49,179 nucleotides of DNA, taken from assembly GCA_037127915.1 (NCBI GenBank), contig JBAXXL010000031.1, positions 1 to 49,179 of the forward strand, in the 5' to 3' direction. The stretch is from JBAXXL01 sp037127915 (GTDB lineage Bacteria; Bacteroidota; Ignavibacteria; Kapaibacteriales; UBA2268). Below are positions 9,865 to 18,828 of the stretch, piece by piece. The first letter of the stretch is position 1. Each line of letters starts with the position of its first letter. The notes below the pieces were generated by a model, which did not search any database, had not been told where the DNA came from, and saw only the letters and a list, made by a program, of their open reading frames with translations. Made by a program: the position numbers and the translations under genes.

Positions 9865-12800
9865 ATGAAAAAGCTAGTACTTTGTTTCTTTATTTTCTTA
9901 TTCAGCCTGACGGCAAATAGCCAGAACTTAACCATTTTCAATGTTGACGCATCCGCTTTCCCGAATGTCAAAGCAAACTTCTCCGCTTTCGACGCCTCAT
10001 GGAATCAGCAAAATCCAGATAAAAGCGAAGTAATAATCAAAGAAAACGGATTGACACGGACAGTACTCAATGTTACGTGCTCAACTCCCATAAAACCACT
10101 CATATTATCTTGCGTTTTAGTAATGGATATTTCAAATTCCACAAATGGGAAAAACATTGGTATAGCTAAAGCCGCCGCTCAAGCTTGGGTTAACGCTCTC
10201 CCAACAGACAAAAGCGAATGTGCTCTGACTACTTTCAATCATTTTAACTATTTCAATCAGGATTTCACGACTGATAAAAACAAATTGCTGACCGCTATAA
10301 ACAATTTATCTTACGGCGATGGGACAGATTATAATAAAGCACTGATTGATTCAATGTGTGGAGGTTTGCGCGCAACAAAAACAGGAAAATATCAAAAAAT
10401 ATTAGTTTTACTTACAGATGGACTTTCCAGTACTGTAACTGATGTCAGTAAAATAGTTGCTGAAGCAAAACTCCAAAAATGCAAAATATATGTTGTTACT
10501 TTAGATATGAAATGCCCAAAAGAATTGAAAGATATAACAACTCAAACCGGTGGTCAGTATTTTGAAAATGTTGCTTCTGAAAGTAAAGCGATAGAAATTT
10601 ACAGAACAATTTTAAAAATAGCGCAAAGTGCCGAGCCTTGCTCTGTATTATGGAAAAGTATCGCAGATTGCGATACATCGGATATAAATGTTGATTTTGG
10701 TTGGAAAGCTGTAAATGCAACCGCCAATTATCCTACGCCTTCAAATGCAGTACATAAATTGGAAGTTCGCCCGACGACTATTACATTTGGAGCTATAGAA
10801 ATTGGTAAATATAAGGACTCAACAATTAAATTGGCGGCGAAAGATGTGGATTACACCATTTCTTCCATAAAGCTAAAATATGGCTCGACCGCTTTTCAGA
10901 TAAAGAATGTCACTTTTCCGCTTACCATACCCAAAAATTCTAGCTACAATATTCCAATTCGGTATACACCGACTGATTCAAATTTATGTTACGGGGGTTT
11001 TGAAATAGTAACTAATTATTGCTCATCTTACTTCAGTTGTACTGGCGGTTTCCCGATAAAGCCAATGAAACAGCAAACTTTAAAACTTACCCACCCGAAC
11101 GGAGGCGAATCATTTTATTTCAATTCAGATACTGTTATTGCATGGGATGGTGTTGTTCCTTCCGATACAGTTACTTTAGAATATAGTGTAGATAATGGAA
11201 GTAATTGGAATTTAATTACTGATAAAGCAACCGGTTTGAAATATATCTGGAAAAATGTGCCGAAATCAGCAAATAATATTTGCTTGGTAAGAGTGAGGTA
11301 CGGAATTCCTAGTTCGGAATTGAATTTAGTTTGGGAAAAAACTTATGGTGGAAGTTTAGATGAAACTTGCCTAGGATTGCAGCAGACAAAAGATGGCGGC
11401 TTTATTCTGGTTGGATGTACAAATTCAAATGATGGTGACCTCACTCAAAATAAAGGGCAGGATGATTTTTGGGTTGTTAAAGTCAATTCAATCGGTAAAA
11501 TTGAATGGCAGAAGTCCTTAGGCGGTAGCGAGACGGAATGTGCAAATTCCGTTCAACAAACTGTAGATGGTGGATATATAGTCGCCGGAATGACTCTTTC
11601 TTCAAACGGTGATGTTGTTGGTCATAAAGGATCATATGATTTATGGATAGTAAAATTTAAACCAACTGGTGATATTGAGTGGAAAAAAACCTTTGGTGGA
11701 AGTGGTAGCGAAGAATTTCCTTCCATCAAGATAACTACTGATGGCGGTTACATCGTGGCTGCTTCAACTAGATCTAATGATGGAGATGTGACTTATAATC
11801 ACGGTTACTTTGATATGTGGATATTTAAATTAAATTCGTCTGGGATTATAGAGTGGCAAAAAACTTATGGCGGCAGTAATTCTGACGGTGCCTATGATAT
11901 CAATTTAACTCAAGACGGCGGCTATATTGTAGCAGGTGGTAATCAGTCAGCAGATGGTGATTGTAACAAGAATAATGGAATTGTTGATTGTTGGGTTGTC
12001 AAATTAAACTCAATAGGTGCAATCCAGTGGCAAAAATCCTTTGGTGGAAGTTTGACGGATGCAGCTTCATCAATTCAAAAAACCGAAGATGGTGGTTATA
12101 TTGTAGTGGGTCATAATGTATCTAGTGATGGAGATTGCAACAAGAATAATGGAGAAACAGATTATTGGATTGTCAAATTAAACTCAATCGGCGCAATCCA
12201 GTGGCAAAATTCCTTTGGTGGAAGTTTTAGAGAAGAGGCTTTATCAATTCAACAAACCAAAGATGGAGGGTATTTTGTTGCGGGTAACTCAACCTCTATT
12301 GATGGCGATTTAATTAATAATACCACTGGAATGAAAGGCGCTTGGTTGGTAAAATTAAAATCAACTGGTATAATCGAATGGCAAAAAATTATAGACAAAA
12401 CGGATGCTCGCGCATTTGAGAAAACAAAAGACGGCGGTTTTATTATTGGCGGTGCCAAAAATACGGCACTCAATCAACGTGATTTTTGGATAGCAAAGTT
12501 AAATTACCAAAATCAATTTATTCAATCTGACCAATCCGACGCAGTATTTTCAATAATTGAACCAAAATTTGATGTTAATGATGTTGATATGAAAAATTGT
12601 TTAACAGATGTTAACAAAGATTCGATAGTTACCGATTTGATTAAAAATATTGGGGATCTTTCATTCACTGTAGATTCTATTTATTTCCGTGGTGCTGATG
12701 CAAAAGCTTTTTCACTCGTTTCATCTTTGCCAAAATATGAAATTTTACCTAACACTTGGCACTCAGCAGAGCTAAGGTTTGCGCCAAAACGCTCGGGTAT

Positions 12801-14307
12801 CTATAACGCAGAAATGGTGATTATTGCTCAATCGGATACATTAGTTCTAAATATTACCGGTGAAGGAATTGAACCGCAACTATCAATCGAAAGTGAGATA
12901 GTTGATTTTGGTAAAGTTAATCTCAGCGATCAAAGAGACACACTTCAAGTGTTAACCATTAAAAATATTACTAACAAAGCTCTTTCAATTACAAATACCA
13001 AAATTAATGGTCCAAATTTAACGGATTTTAAAACTATCGCAACAGTTACCTATTTTACATTACAACCTGATGAAACCAAAAAGATTGATTTACGCTTCCA
13101 ACCAAGCGATGTAGGACGCACAAGCGGAATACTTGCATTTTATTATGACGGAGTCGGCAGTCCTGCTGAGGTTCAGCTTTATGGTGAAGGAGTGGCGGGT
13201 GATTCACAAGATTTGGTCTCGCCTGCTAACGATACAATTAATATTCCAATTGATTGCAAAATGATTTGGAAACCAAATACAGCTTACAACTCATACAATT
13301 TGCAAGTTTCAAAAGATGGGTCATTTACTGATATTACAATTGATACAACTACAAAACTAACCAATTATAAGTTCACTAGTTTAGACTTTTTCCATACATA
13401 TTATTGGCGAGTGAAGGCTATTGTTGGATCTGATCAGAGCAATTGGTCGCCCGTTTGGAAATTCACAACTTTGATGGATACGGTGAAACTGACAGCACCG
13501 GCTGATTCATCGAAAAACCAATATATTACATTGGGTTTGTCGTGGGAACGAGGAAACTATCCCGCATCATATAAATTGTTATTGTCAACGGAAGAGGACT
13601 TTAAGGATATTGATGAAAATAATCCTAATTATAACGAGCTAGAAAACAATGTTTCTTATGCAAATTTGAAATCTTACACAACCTATTATTGGAAAGTACG
13701 GTATAGATCGCTCGATACTTTAGGTTATTGGTCAAAAACATGGCAATTTAAAACAAGGATGAGCGGTATAGAATTAATCTATCCAGCAAATAAGCAAAAC
13801 GGTTTAGCGCAGGAAATAAATTTCAAATGGTCGGATTGTAAAGGAGCTGAATACTATCAGCTTCAAATATCGAAAAACAAATTGTTTACCAATATGGTTT
13901 ATTCCAAAGATTCTATCACCACCACCGAAAAAACAGTTCCTAATTTAGAAAAAGATATACTCTATTATTGGCATGTCCGAGTTTGGAATAAAGAAACAAA
14001 CGATCCTGAGTATTGGAGCGGAGTTTGGACTTTTAGAACGGGTGCTTCGGGTGTGGCTGATGAATCGGACATGATTCAGATTACCCCTAATCCGGCGGGT
14101 GATTTTATAACACTAGAAAGTTCTCCAACACCTTCGAGGTGTTGGACATCTGGAGAAATCCAAATCTACAACACACTTGGCGAAAAAGTGATGTCTGTAG
14201 AGACGAAAAATTTTTCGTCTCTACGAAGAATCAACATTTCCGATTTACCTAAAGGAATATATTTTTTGAAAGTTGGCTCTGAAACGGCGAAGTTTGTGAA
14301 GATGTAA
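9865..14307 (+). CDS. Secreted T9SS protein with VWA domain and seven-repeat propeller, paralogue 3
   Basis: A 1480-residue protein and the most diverged member of the tandem trio. The start is ATG at 9865 (MKKLVLCFFIFLFSL), preceded by GAGAAGGTG; an in-frame TTG at 9850 overlaps that ribosome binding site and is unlikely to be used. Signal peptide ends near NSQ. The VWA MIDAS is DISNS at Asp88. A PNGGE domain, seven repeats of the GGS...DGGYIVAG...W.VKL type (the seventh degenerate), HYDIN-like and FnIII-like domains and the T9SS tail follow the same order as in paralogues 1 and 2. The tail contains translated palindromes (SSPTPSRCWTS and VETKNFSSLR). Function is unassigned beyond a secreted or surface-bound role. 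Confidence 0.85.
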   Translation: MKKLVLCFFIFLFSLTANSQNLTIFNVDASAFPNVKANFSAFDASWNQQNPDKSEVIIKENGLTRTVLNVTCSTPIKPLILSCVLVMDISNSTNGKNIGIAKAAAQAWVNALPTDKSECALTTFNHFNYFNQDFTTDKNKLLTAINNLSYGDGTDYNKALIDSMCGGLRATKTGKYQKILVLLTDGLSSTVTDVSKIVAEAKLQKCKIYVVTLDMKCPKELKDITTQTGGQYFENVASESKAIEIYRTILKIAQSAEPCSVLWKSIADCDTSDINVDFGWKAVNATANYPTPSNAVHKLEVRPTTITFGAIEIGKYKDSTIKLAAKDVDYTISSIKLKYGSTAFQIKNVTFPLTIPKNSSYNIPIRYTPTDSNLCYGGFEIVTNYCSSYFSCTGGFPIKPMKQQTLKLTHPNGGESFYFNSDTVIAWDGVVPSDTVTLEYSVDNGSNWNLITDKATGLKYIWKNVPKSANNICLVRVRYGIPSSELNLVWEKTYGGSLDETCLGLQQTKDGGFILVGCTNSNDGDLTQNKGQDDFWVVKVNSIGKIEWQKSLGGSETECANSVQQTVDGGYIVAGMTLSSNGDVVGHKGSYDLWIVKFKPTGDIEWKKTFGGSGSEEFPSIKITTDGGYIVAASTRSNDGDVTYNHGYFDMWIFKLNSSGIIEWQKTYGGSNSDGAYDINLTQDGGYIVAGGNQSADGDCNKNNGIVDCWVVKLNSIGAIQWQKSFGGSLTDAASSIQKTEDGGYIVVGHNVSSDGDCNKNNGETDYWIVKLNSIGAIQWQNSFGGSFREEALSIQQTKDGGYFVAGNSTSIDGDLINNTTGMKGAWLVKLKSTGIIEWQKIIDKTDARAFEKTKDGGFIIGGAKNTALNQRDFWIAKLNYQNQFIQSDQSDAVFSIIEPKFDVNDVDMKNCLTDVNKDSIVTDLIKNIGDLSFTVDSIYFRGADAKAFSLVSSLPKYEILPNTWHSAELRFAPKRSGIYNAEMVIIAQSDTLVLNITGEGIEPQLSIESEIVDFGKVNLSDQRDTLQVLTIKNITNKALSITNTKINGPNLTDFKTIATVTYFTLQPDETKKIDLRFQPSDVGRTSGILAFYYDGVGSPAEVQLYGEGVAGDSQDLVSPANDTINIPIDCKMIWKPNTAYNSYNLQVSKDGSFTDITIDTTTKLTNYKFTSLDFFHTYYWRVKAIVGSDQSNWSPVWKFTTLMDTVKLTAPADSSKNQYITLGLSWERGNYPASYKLLLSTEEDFKDIDENNPNYNELENNVSYANLKSYTTYYWKVRYRSLDTLGYWSKTWQFKTRMSGIELIYPANKQNGLAQEINFKWSDCKGAEYYQLQISKNKLFTNMVYSKDSITTTEKTVPNLEKDILYYWHVRVWNKETNDPEYWSGVWTFRTGASGVADESDMIQITPNPAGDFITLESSPTPSRCWTSGEIQIYNTLGEKVMSVETKNFSSLRRINISDLPKGIYFLKVGSETAKFVKM
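14119..14151. repeat. In-frame 33-nt palindrome (AGATG class), CTD site A of paralogue 3
   Basis: Core arms CCAACACC / GGTGTTGG around TTCGA, ending in CATCT as in other AGATG-class elements; the left end is decayed (AGTTC instead of AGATG). Flanked by GAA and GGAGAAATCC exactly as the different palindrome in paralogue 2 is. Confidence 0.8.
14197..14224. repeat. In-frame perfect GTAG-type REP hairpin, CTD site B of paralogue 3
   Basis: A perfect 28-nt palindrome with arm GTAGAGACGAAAAA and its exact reverse complement. It therefore carries GTAG on both strands. Read in frame as VETKNFSSLR between LGEKV and INISDLPKG. Confidence 0.9.
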
Positions 14308-14342
14308 CACAGTTTATAAAGAAAGAAGAATGATAAATCAAT

Positions 14343-14360
14343 CCCACGCTTCAGCGTGGG
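14343..14360. repeat. Hairpin after paralogue 3
   Basis: CCCACGCT, TC, AGCGTGGG: perfect 8-bp stem 36 nt after the stop. A related element lies at 47085-47104. No T run follows, so a repeat is more likely than an intrinsic terminator. Confidence 0.7.
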
Positions 14361-14458
14361 GTGGTCATTATAGTTTTGAAAAATAAAATAATTCATTTTA
14401 AAAGACGTTGTACTTTATAAATATAATTGATTACTAATAGTTTAAATTGGAAATAAAT

Positions 14459-14701
14459 ATGCAGACAGTAGAATTCGAAACATTTATATCGCAGAATTGC
14501 ATAAATATTCCGCTTAATTTTTCGCAACTAAATAATCGGAAAGCAAAAGTTTTTTTACAATTTCCTGATCTTATTGAGAATGGTAATTTTAATAAAATTA
14601 CCCTTATAAATGCATTTGAAAAAGCAAAAAAGGGAAAAGTATTCGAAAATATTGAAAGTTCGATTTTATGGCAACAAGAAATAAGAAATGAATGGGAATA
14701 G
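14459..14701 (+). CDS. Putative antitoxin of a PIN-domain toxin
   Basis: An 80-residue protein starting MQTVEFETFI. ATG at 14459 is preferred over an in-frame TTG at 14447; GGAAAT lies just upstream of the ATG. No family is recognised with confidence. The assignment rests on context: it overlaps the downstream PIN-domain gene by 14 nt, is small, and ends in a charged helix-like segment (SSILWQQEIRNEWE). In VapBC-like pairs the upstream gene encodes the antitoxin that binds the toxin and the operon promoter. The N-terminal ILPLNFSQLNNRKAKV-like stretch (residues about 11-30) could be the DNA-binding part, which is inference. The pair sits between two hairpins (14343-14360 and 15097-15128). Confidence 0.6.
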   Translation: MQTVEFETFISQNCINIPLNFSQLNNRKAKVFLQFPDLIENGNFNKITLINAFEKAKKGKVFENIESSILWQQEIRNEWE

Positions 14702-15071
14702 TGCTGTAATAGATAGCAATGTGATTATTGATGCATCGAAGGGAATAGTTTCAATTCAAGAAATTGTTTCCAAATATGATTTTTTGTATATATCAATTAT
14801 AAGCTATATAGAAGTATTAGGCTACCAATTTAAAAACATCCATGAAAAGTCTTTGGTCGAAAATATTATTGAAAATATACCTATTGTCAATATAGATAAA
14901 GAAATAGCCGACATCGCCATAGAGTATAGAAGAATATTTAAAATAAAACTACCGGATGCTTTAATATTAGCAACGTCTAAAAGTTCGGGTTCGGATTTGC
15001 TAACACGAAATGTAAATGATTTTATTGATATAGATGATTCGATTAGGATTATAAAACCTAAAACATTATGA
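14688..15071 (+). CDS. PIN-domain ribonuclease toxin (VapC-like)
   Basis: A 127-residue single-domain protein. The PIN-domain acidic residues are visible: Asp in the first strand (AVIDSNVIID), Glu in ISYIEVLGY, Asp in KLPDALILATS and Asp in LTRNVNDF. PIN toxins are Mg-dependent RNases that commonly cleave tRNA or rRNA; the actual target cannot be read from the sequence. Translation is likely coupled to the upstream antitoxin gene, whose end overlaps this start by 14 nt. An alternative would be a chromosomal PIN protein not acting as a toxin, but the operon layout favours a toxin-antitoxin pair. Confidence 0.85.
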   Translation: MNGNSAVIDSNVIIDASKGIVSIQEIVSKYDFLYISIISYIEVLGYQFKNIHEKSLVENIIENIPIVNIDKEIADIAIEYRRIFKIKLPDALILATSKSSGSDLLTRNVNDFIDIDDSIRIIKPKTL

Positions 15072-15096
15072 TTAGTACTATAATGAAAAAAGTAAT

Positions 15097-15128
15097 AGAT
15101 GGACTCCACTTGAAAGTGAAGTCCATCT
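15097..15128. terminator. AGATG-class hairpin between convergent genes
   Basis: Imperfect palindrome AGATGGACT.CACTT / AAGTG.AGTCCATCT followed by TTGTT. It lies 25 nt after the PIN gene and before the convergent protease gene. It may terminate the toxin operon and belongs to the same family as 9575-9607. Confidence 0.55.
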
Positions 15129-15165
15129 TTGTTAAAACGCGCATCTTCTCATTAATCATTTATTA

Positions 15166-18100
15166 TTAATCATTTACCATTAGTTTTATTGTTTCGAATA
15201 CATTACCTGCTTTTACAGTACAGAAATAAACACCGCTTGGTAAATTCCCGCAAGGAATCTTGAATTCTCGTCTGCCATAAGCAAGCAATTGATTGTCTAA
15301 AACTCTCGCGACTTCGATTCCCAGTGCGTTTGTTATGCCTATGGTTACATATTCCGCATCATCTAAAACGAATGATACAGTTGCATAATCTTTCGCCGGA
15401 TTTGGGCTGATATTTAGATCTAACATTCCGCGGTCTTTATTATCATTTACTCCGCTTTCAGGATCATAAGTGAAAAGGGCATAAGTTCCTGTGGAATTCA
15501 CTGATACAGAAACCGATTTTTGCGCTGTATCAATTTGACCGCCCAATCGAACCCAGGTTAATTTATCGTAATCCCAACGATAGACATTTAACAAAGCTTC
15601 GGCTTTTTTAACCAGTTTAGATTTATCATATCTGATACTGAGTAAGTTGTTACTCGTCGAACGGAATTTGTTTGGATACGAAGCAACGTAGAAAATATCG
15701 CTGGCACGTTCCGCATCCTGGTTCAATCCACCACGCGAAGAAAACAATCCGCACGAAGCCACAGGAACGTTTTCGATACCGGAAGTAAGAGTGTCCAAAT
15801 TCAGCATCAAACCGCCATTCGAAGATTTTACATCAAATGTGTTCTCATTCATCATAAAATCGACAGGAACAGGTACTTCCTGACCGTCTGTATCGTACAT
15901 TATTATATTCGATGTGAATATTTTATCCAAGCCGCCCCCGAATTCAAACTTATACCCGCTCAAGTTTTTATCATAAGGGAATTTTTCTACAACAGGTCCC
16001 TGCTCTAAGTAATCAACTTCAAGCGCGGGTGGAGTCTCAAATTCTTTTTGAGGACGGGCGACAAATTCCAATTTCCTACTTTCGTTATATCGTAATTCAT
16101 TATCCAACAGGAAATCTCCGTCGGCGCGTCTCATATCGACATCGATTGACGATAACAGCTGGCTTTCCAAAAATGGTGTTACTTGATAAATATTGACATA
16201 AGCAAGCCAAATTTCATTTTGGTTTTCATTTAAAAATGAGCACCGTACTCTATCACCAACTCTCGCACCTAGGATTTTAGCATAACCGTTATCGGCTGTT
16301 CTGCCTTGTATATGTTTTTTTGCCCAAATATTCATAGGTCCTGTTTTATAAAGTACCAAGTCAACATTTGGAAAAGGACCACTACCTAATTTGCAAACAA
16401 CCTCGGCGGTACCGGAGCCATTTTCAACATTGTTAATATTACAGATTAGTTTTTTACCAACATTCCAATCCGGTTTTTTCAGATTATTATTTGGACCGAG
16501 AATAATGTCTGTGCTTGTACCTGTTCTGTCAACAGCTTTATAAATACTTGCTATTATACTTCCATAAGTTTTTTCGTATTCCTTTGCAAATTGATCCCAA
16601 CAATCTGTTTTATTATATACCCATTGTGCTGTACATTTATAATATCCTTTAGCCTCCCAATCGCGGTATCTATCGTAGAAAGACATTTCCGACGAATATT
16701 GATCGCCATTAGGGTATTGATAATCCATAAAGCCATAATTGTAATCTGCAGGAACTTTTAAACCTTTTATAGAATCAGGATATACATACTCATCATAAAA
16801 TCCCAACATATAGTGGCCTAGTTCGTGTGCGATCGAAGTATAATTATAATCCAAAAAATTATCCAGCCAATTATTATTTGCTGTTGTGTTTCTCGAAGCA
16901 TTCGAATTGCCCTGCCACAAGCGCGGCATGTGCACCTGTCCGGTAATTTTGCTGATACAAGCGACGTTTGCGTTAGGCCAAACCATATTGTTAGCAAATA
17001 TCTGAATATCGCAATCGTTCCAATTTACTTTGTTATCGCAAATCTCAACTTTGTTCAAGTATAGTTGGCCGTCGGTTACGTCATATAGATAATTCGACAT
17101 ATTGCGTAATTGGTTTTTTAATGTGTCCAAATAAGCCGCATTTGCATCCCACTCCACCGAAACTAAAAGGTTGTAACGAAGAGTAGTGTGTACTAATTTT
17201 AAAGTCACATTAAATTCAGTATCCAATACATAGTCGCTGTTAATACCTTTTTTATCTATACTTGTGTTATCAACAAATACTTCGTATATCAGATTATCAA
17301 GATTTTGATGATTCGCTTTAATAGCGGATGTACCCTCGACTTTTCTCTCGATTCTTAAGGAATCTCCAATTTTCGCTTTGTATGTGGCGGTACCAAACTT
17401 ACCGGCTTCATCTGTTGTGATTGGTCCCATTTTAACATCGTTTAAATACAAATCAAATGTTGTATTTGGGATAATTTTATTTTGTGCATTGACTACGGTG
17501 CAAAAGTAGTTCAGGCTATAATCTTTGATATAATCGTCTATACCCACTTTAGTTCTATAAATTCCATCCTTTCCTATTATTTGGACTACACCGTCATCGT
17601 CATTGATTACTAAATCGCTGATATCAATCGGTAATAATAAATCATTTTGGTCAACCAGCCATTTACTGCGTTCAATATCCCAAATAGAAACTCTATCACC
17701 TTGAACAACTATCAAATCACCCTTTTTATTCGGGCGGATTCTTGTAATAAGTTTATCTTTGATTGGCGCTTCAATTTGAGTCCAATTGTCGCCGTAATCG
17801 GTAGAAGTATAAATAAAATTATCGATATGCGCATAAAGACGATCACCGGTGCAAACATATAGCGATTTCGCTTTAGCGGAACCTGTGATTCCATTCCGTA
17901 TTGCTTCCCACTCTGTACCTGAGTTTTTCGTACGAAATATTTCGCCGTTATCGCGGAAGTGGTCAGATATATAAATGTATTCGCGTCCATTTACGGCAAT
18001 TGCCTTCGCGTCAACTCTTTCCAAATTTGCGCTTATTTTTGTAAATCGGGTGCCGTCGTCTGTGGATTTCCAAACGTTTTTATCAGTTCCCAAATATAGG

Positions 18101-18492
18101 TTGCCCGAAGGTCCGAAGGCAAAGCACTGTATGTTTTCTTGAACTTCCATAAACCAGCTGTGCTTGACCCATGTTTTGCAATTGTCGGAGCTTGTATAAA
18201 CTTGTTGATCGCTGATGACAAAGATTAAATCTGTTCCTTTGGTCGCGATTAATTTAATATTAATAGTGTTGAGTTTGTTTTCGGGCTGTTGCCAGTTTTG
18301 TCCTGCGTCGCTGGAATAGAAAAACCCGTCGGCTGATGTGCCTAAATAAATGTAATTACCTCTTACTGCGATTGCGGTAATTGAAGAGCTGACTGTTGGG
18401 AAAGTTATGTTTTCCCACATTGTGGCAGAGTAACTGTTGATTCCCGTGAAAACTAGCAAAGCTAGTACTAATTTAATAAAATTCACTTTCAT
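15166..18492 (-). CDS. Secreted CLCA-like metalloprotease with Asp-box propeller and T9SS tail, paralogue 1
   Basis: A 1108-residue exported protein. Residues 1-23 are a signal peptide (MKVNFIKLVLALLVFTG...YSA). About residues 25-320 carry Asp-box/BNR repeats (YSSDAGQNW, TSSDNCKTW, KSTDDGTRF, TSTDYGDNW), a sortilin/sialidase-like propeller. A small Ig-like or Cna-B-like segment lies at about 335-420. The catalytic region is around 430-660 with HELGHYMLGFYDEY at residues 556-569: HExxH plus a downstream DEY, as in the CLCA family of self-cleaving zinc proteases. The end has a T9SS sorting domain (ISPNPAKDYATVSF, NALGIEVARV, NLPSGVYFCTVKAG). Extracellular proteolysis is inferred; the substrate is unknown. 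The second copy lies directly upstream. The last codons and stop lie in a CATTTAT-like simple repeat. Confidence 0.8.
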   Translation of the reverse strand: MKVNFIKLVLALLVFTGINSYSATMWENITFPTVSSSITAIAVRGNYIYLGTSADGFFYSSDAGQNWQQPENKLNTINIKLIATKGTDLIFVISDQQVYTSSDNCKTWVKHSWFMEVQENIQCFAFGPSGNLYLGTDKNVWKSTDDGTRFTKISANLERVDAKAIAVNGREYIYISDHFRDNGEIFRTKNSGTEWEAIRNGITGSAKAKSLYVCTGDRLYAHIDNFIYTSTDYGDNWTQIEAPIKDKLITRIRPNKKGDLIVVQGDRVSIWDIERSKWLVDQNDLLLPIDISDLVINDDDGVVQIIGKDGIYRTKVGIDDYIKDYSLNYFCTVVNAQNKIIPNTTFDLYLNDVKMGPITTDEAGKFGTATYKAKIGDSLRIERKVEGTSAIKANHQNLDNLIYEVFVDNTSIDKKGINSDYVLDTEFNVTLKLVHTTLRYNLLVSVEWDANAAYLDTLKNQLRNMSNYLYDVTDGQLYLNKVEICDNKVNWNDCDIQIFANNMVWPNANVACISKITGQVHMPRLWQGNSNASRNTTANNNWLDNFLDYNYTSIAHELGHYMLGFYDEYVYPDSIKGLKVPADYNYGFMDYQYPNGDQYSSEMSFYDRYRDWEAKGYYKCTAQWVYNKTDCWDQFAKEYEKTYGSIIASIYKAVDRTGTSTDIILGPNNNLKKPDWNVGKKLICNINNVENGSGTAEVVCKLGSGPFPNVDLVLYKTGPMNIWAKKHIQGRTADNGYAKILGARVGDRVRCSFLNENQNEIWLAYVNIYQVTPFLESQLLSSIDVDMRRADGDFLLDNELRYNESRKLEFVARPQKEFETPPALEVDYLEQGPVVEKFPYDKNLSGYKFEFGGGLDKIFTSNIIMYDTDGQEVPVPVDFMMNENTFDVKSSNGGLMLNLDTLTSGIENVPVASCGLFSSRGGLNQDAERASDIFYVASYPNKFRSTSNNLLSIRYDKSKLVKKAEALLNVYRWDYDKLTWVRLGGQIDTAQKSVSVSVNSTGTYALFTYDPESGVNDNKDRGMLDLNISPNPAKDYATVSFVLDDAEYVTIGITNALGIEVARVLDNQLLAYGRREFKIPCGNLPSGVYFCTVKAGNVFETIKLMVND

Positions 18493-18615
18493 ATAAAATC
18501 CTTAAAAAATGAACAAAAATGTTTCGCTAATTAATATCAACCAACAAACTTTAAATGGCATACTGTTATACTATTTTTCAACTTTGGAAACAACGGTATT
18601 AGTCATACATAAAAA

Positions 18616-18649
18616 TAAAATTATTTTTGCTGAATTAAAGTTTTCCAAA
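18616..18649 (-). promoter_or_regulatory. Candidate promoter of CLCA-like paralogue 1
   Basis: On the minus strand TTTGGAAAACTTTAAT begins at 18649 and TAATTTTA ends at 18616, with 22 nt between TTTG and the TA-box. The same block precedes the second paralogue (22306-22273), which makes it the best promoter candidate in this gap. The start codon is about 124 nt further on. Confidence 0.35.
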
Positions 18650-18706
18650 TTTAATAAATTAATGAATAGAAAAAGCATTTTGACACAAAAAAAGTTCAAG
18701 ACGATA

Positions 18707-18739
18707 AGATGTGCCACACTTTGAAAGTGTGGCACATCT
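18707..18739. repeat. Intergenic perfect 33-nt palindrome (AGATG class)
   Basis: Arm AGATGTGCCACACTTT, centre G, exact reverse complement. It differs from the in-gene element at 9358-9390 only in the central base. Confidence 0.95.
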
Positions 18740-18740
18740 G

Positions 18741-18823
18741 CAAATCGGAATGACGGCTTATACCCTATCCCCAATACCCAAAACCCTTCTTTGCGTCTCA
18801 GCGTCTTTGCAGTGAAATCTTCC
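18741..18823. repeat. Dispersed intergenic repeat, copy 3
   Basis: CGGAATGACGGCTTATACCC, TATCCCCAATACCCAAAACCC, then TTGCGTCTCAGCGTCTTTGC and GTGAAATCTTCC. The hairpin at its left end in other copies is replaced here by the adjacent AGATG-class palindrome. Together with the promoter block and that palindrome it accounts for most of the 18493-18828 gap. Confidence 0.6.
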
Positions 18824-18828
18824 TATTA

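Noticed and set aside
220..14307. Assembly artefact as an explanation of the three tandem paralogues
   Set aside because: The copies differ throughout, including the hairpins, and their spacers differ, so they are not a collapsed or duplicated contig segment.
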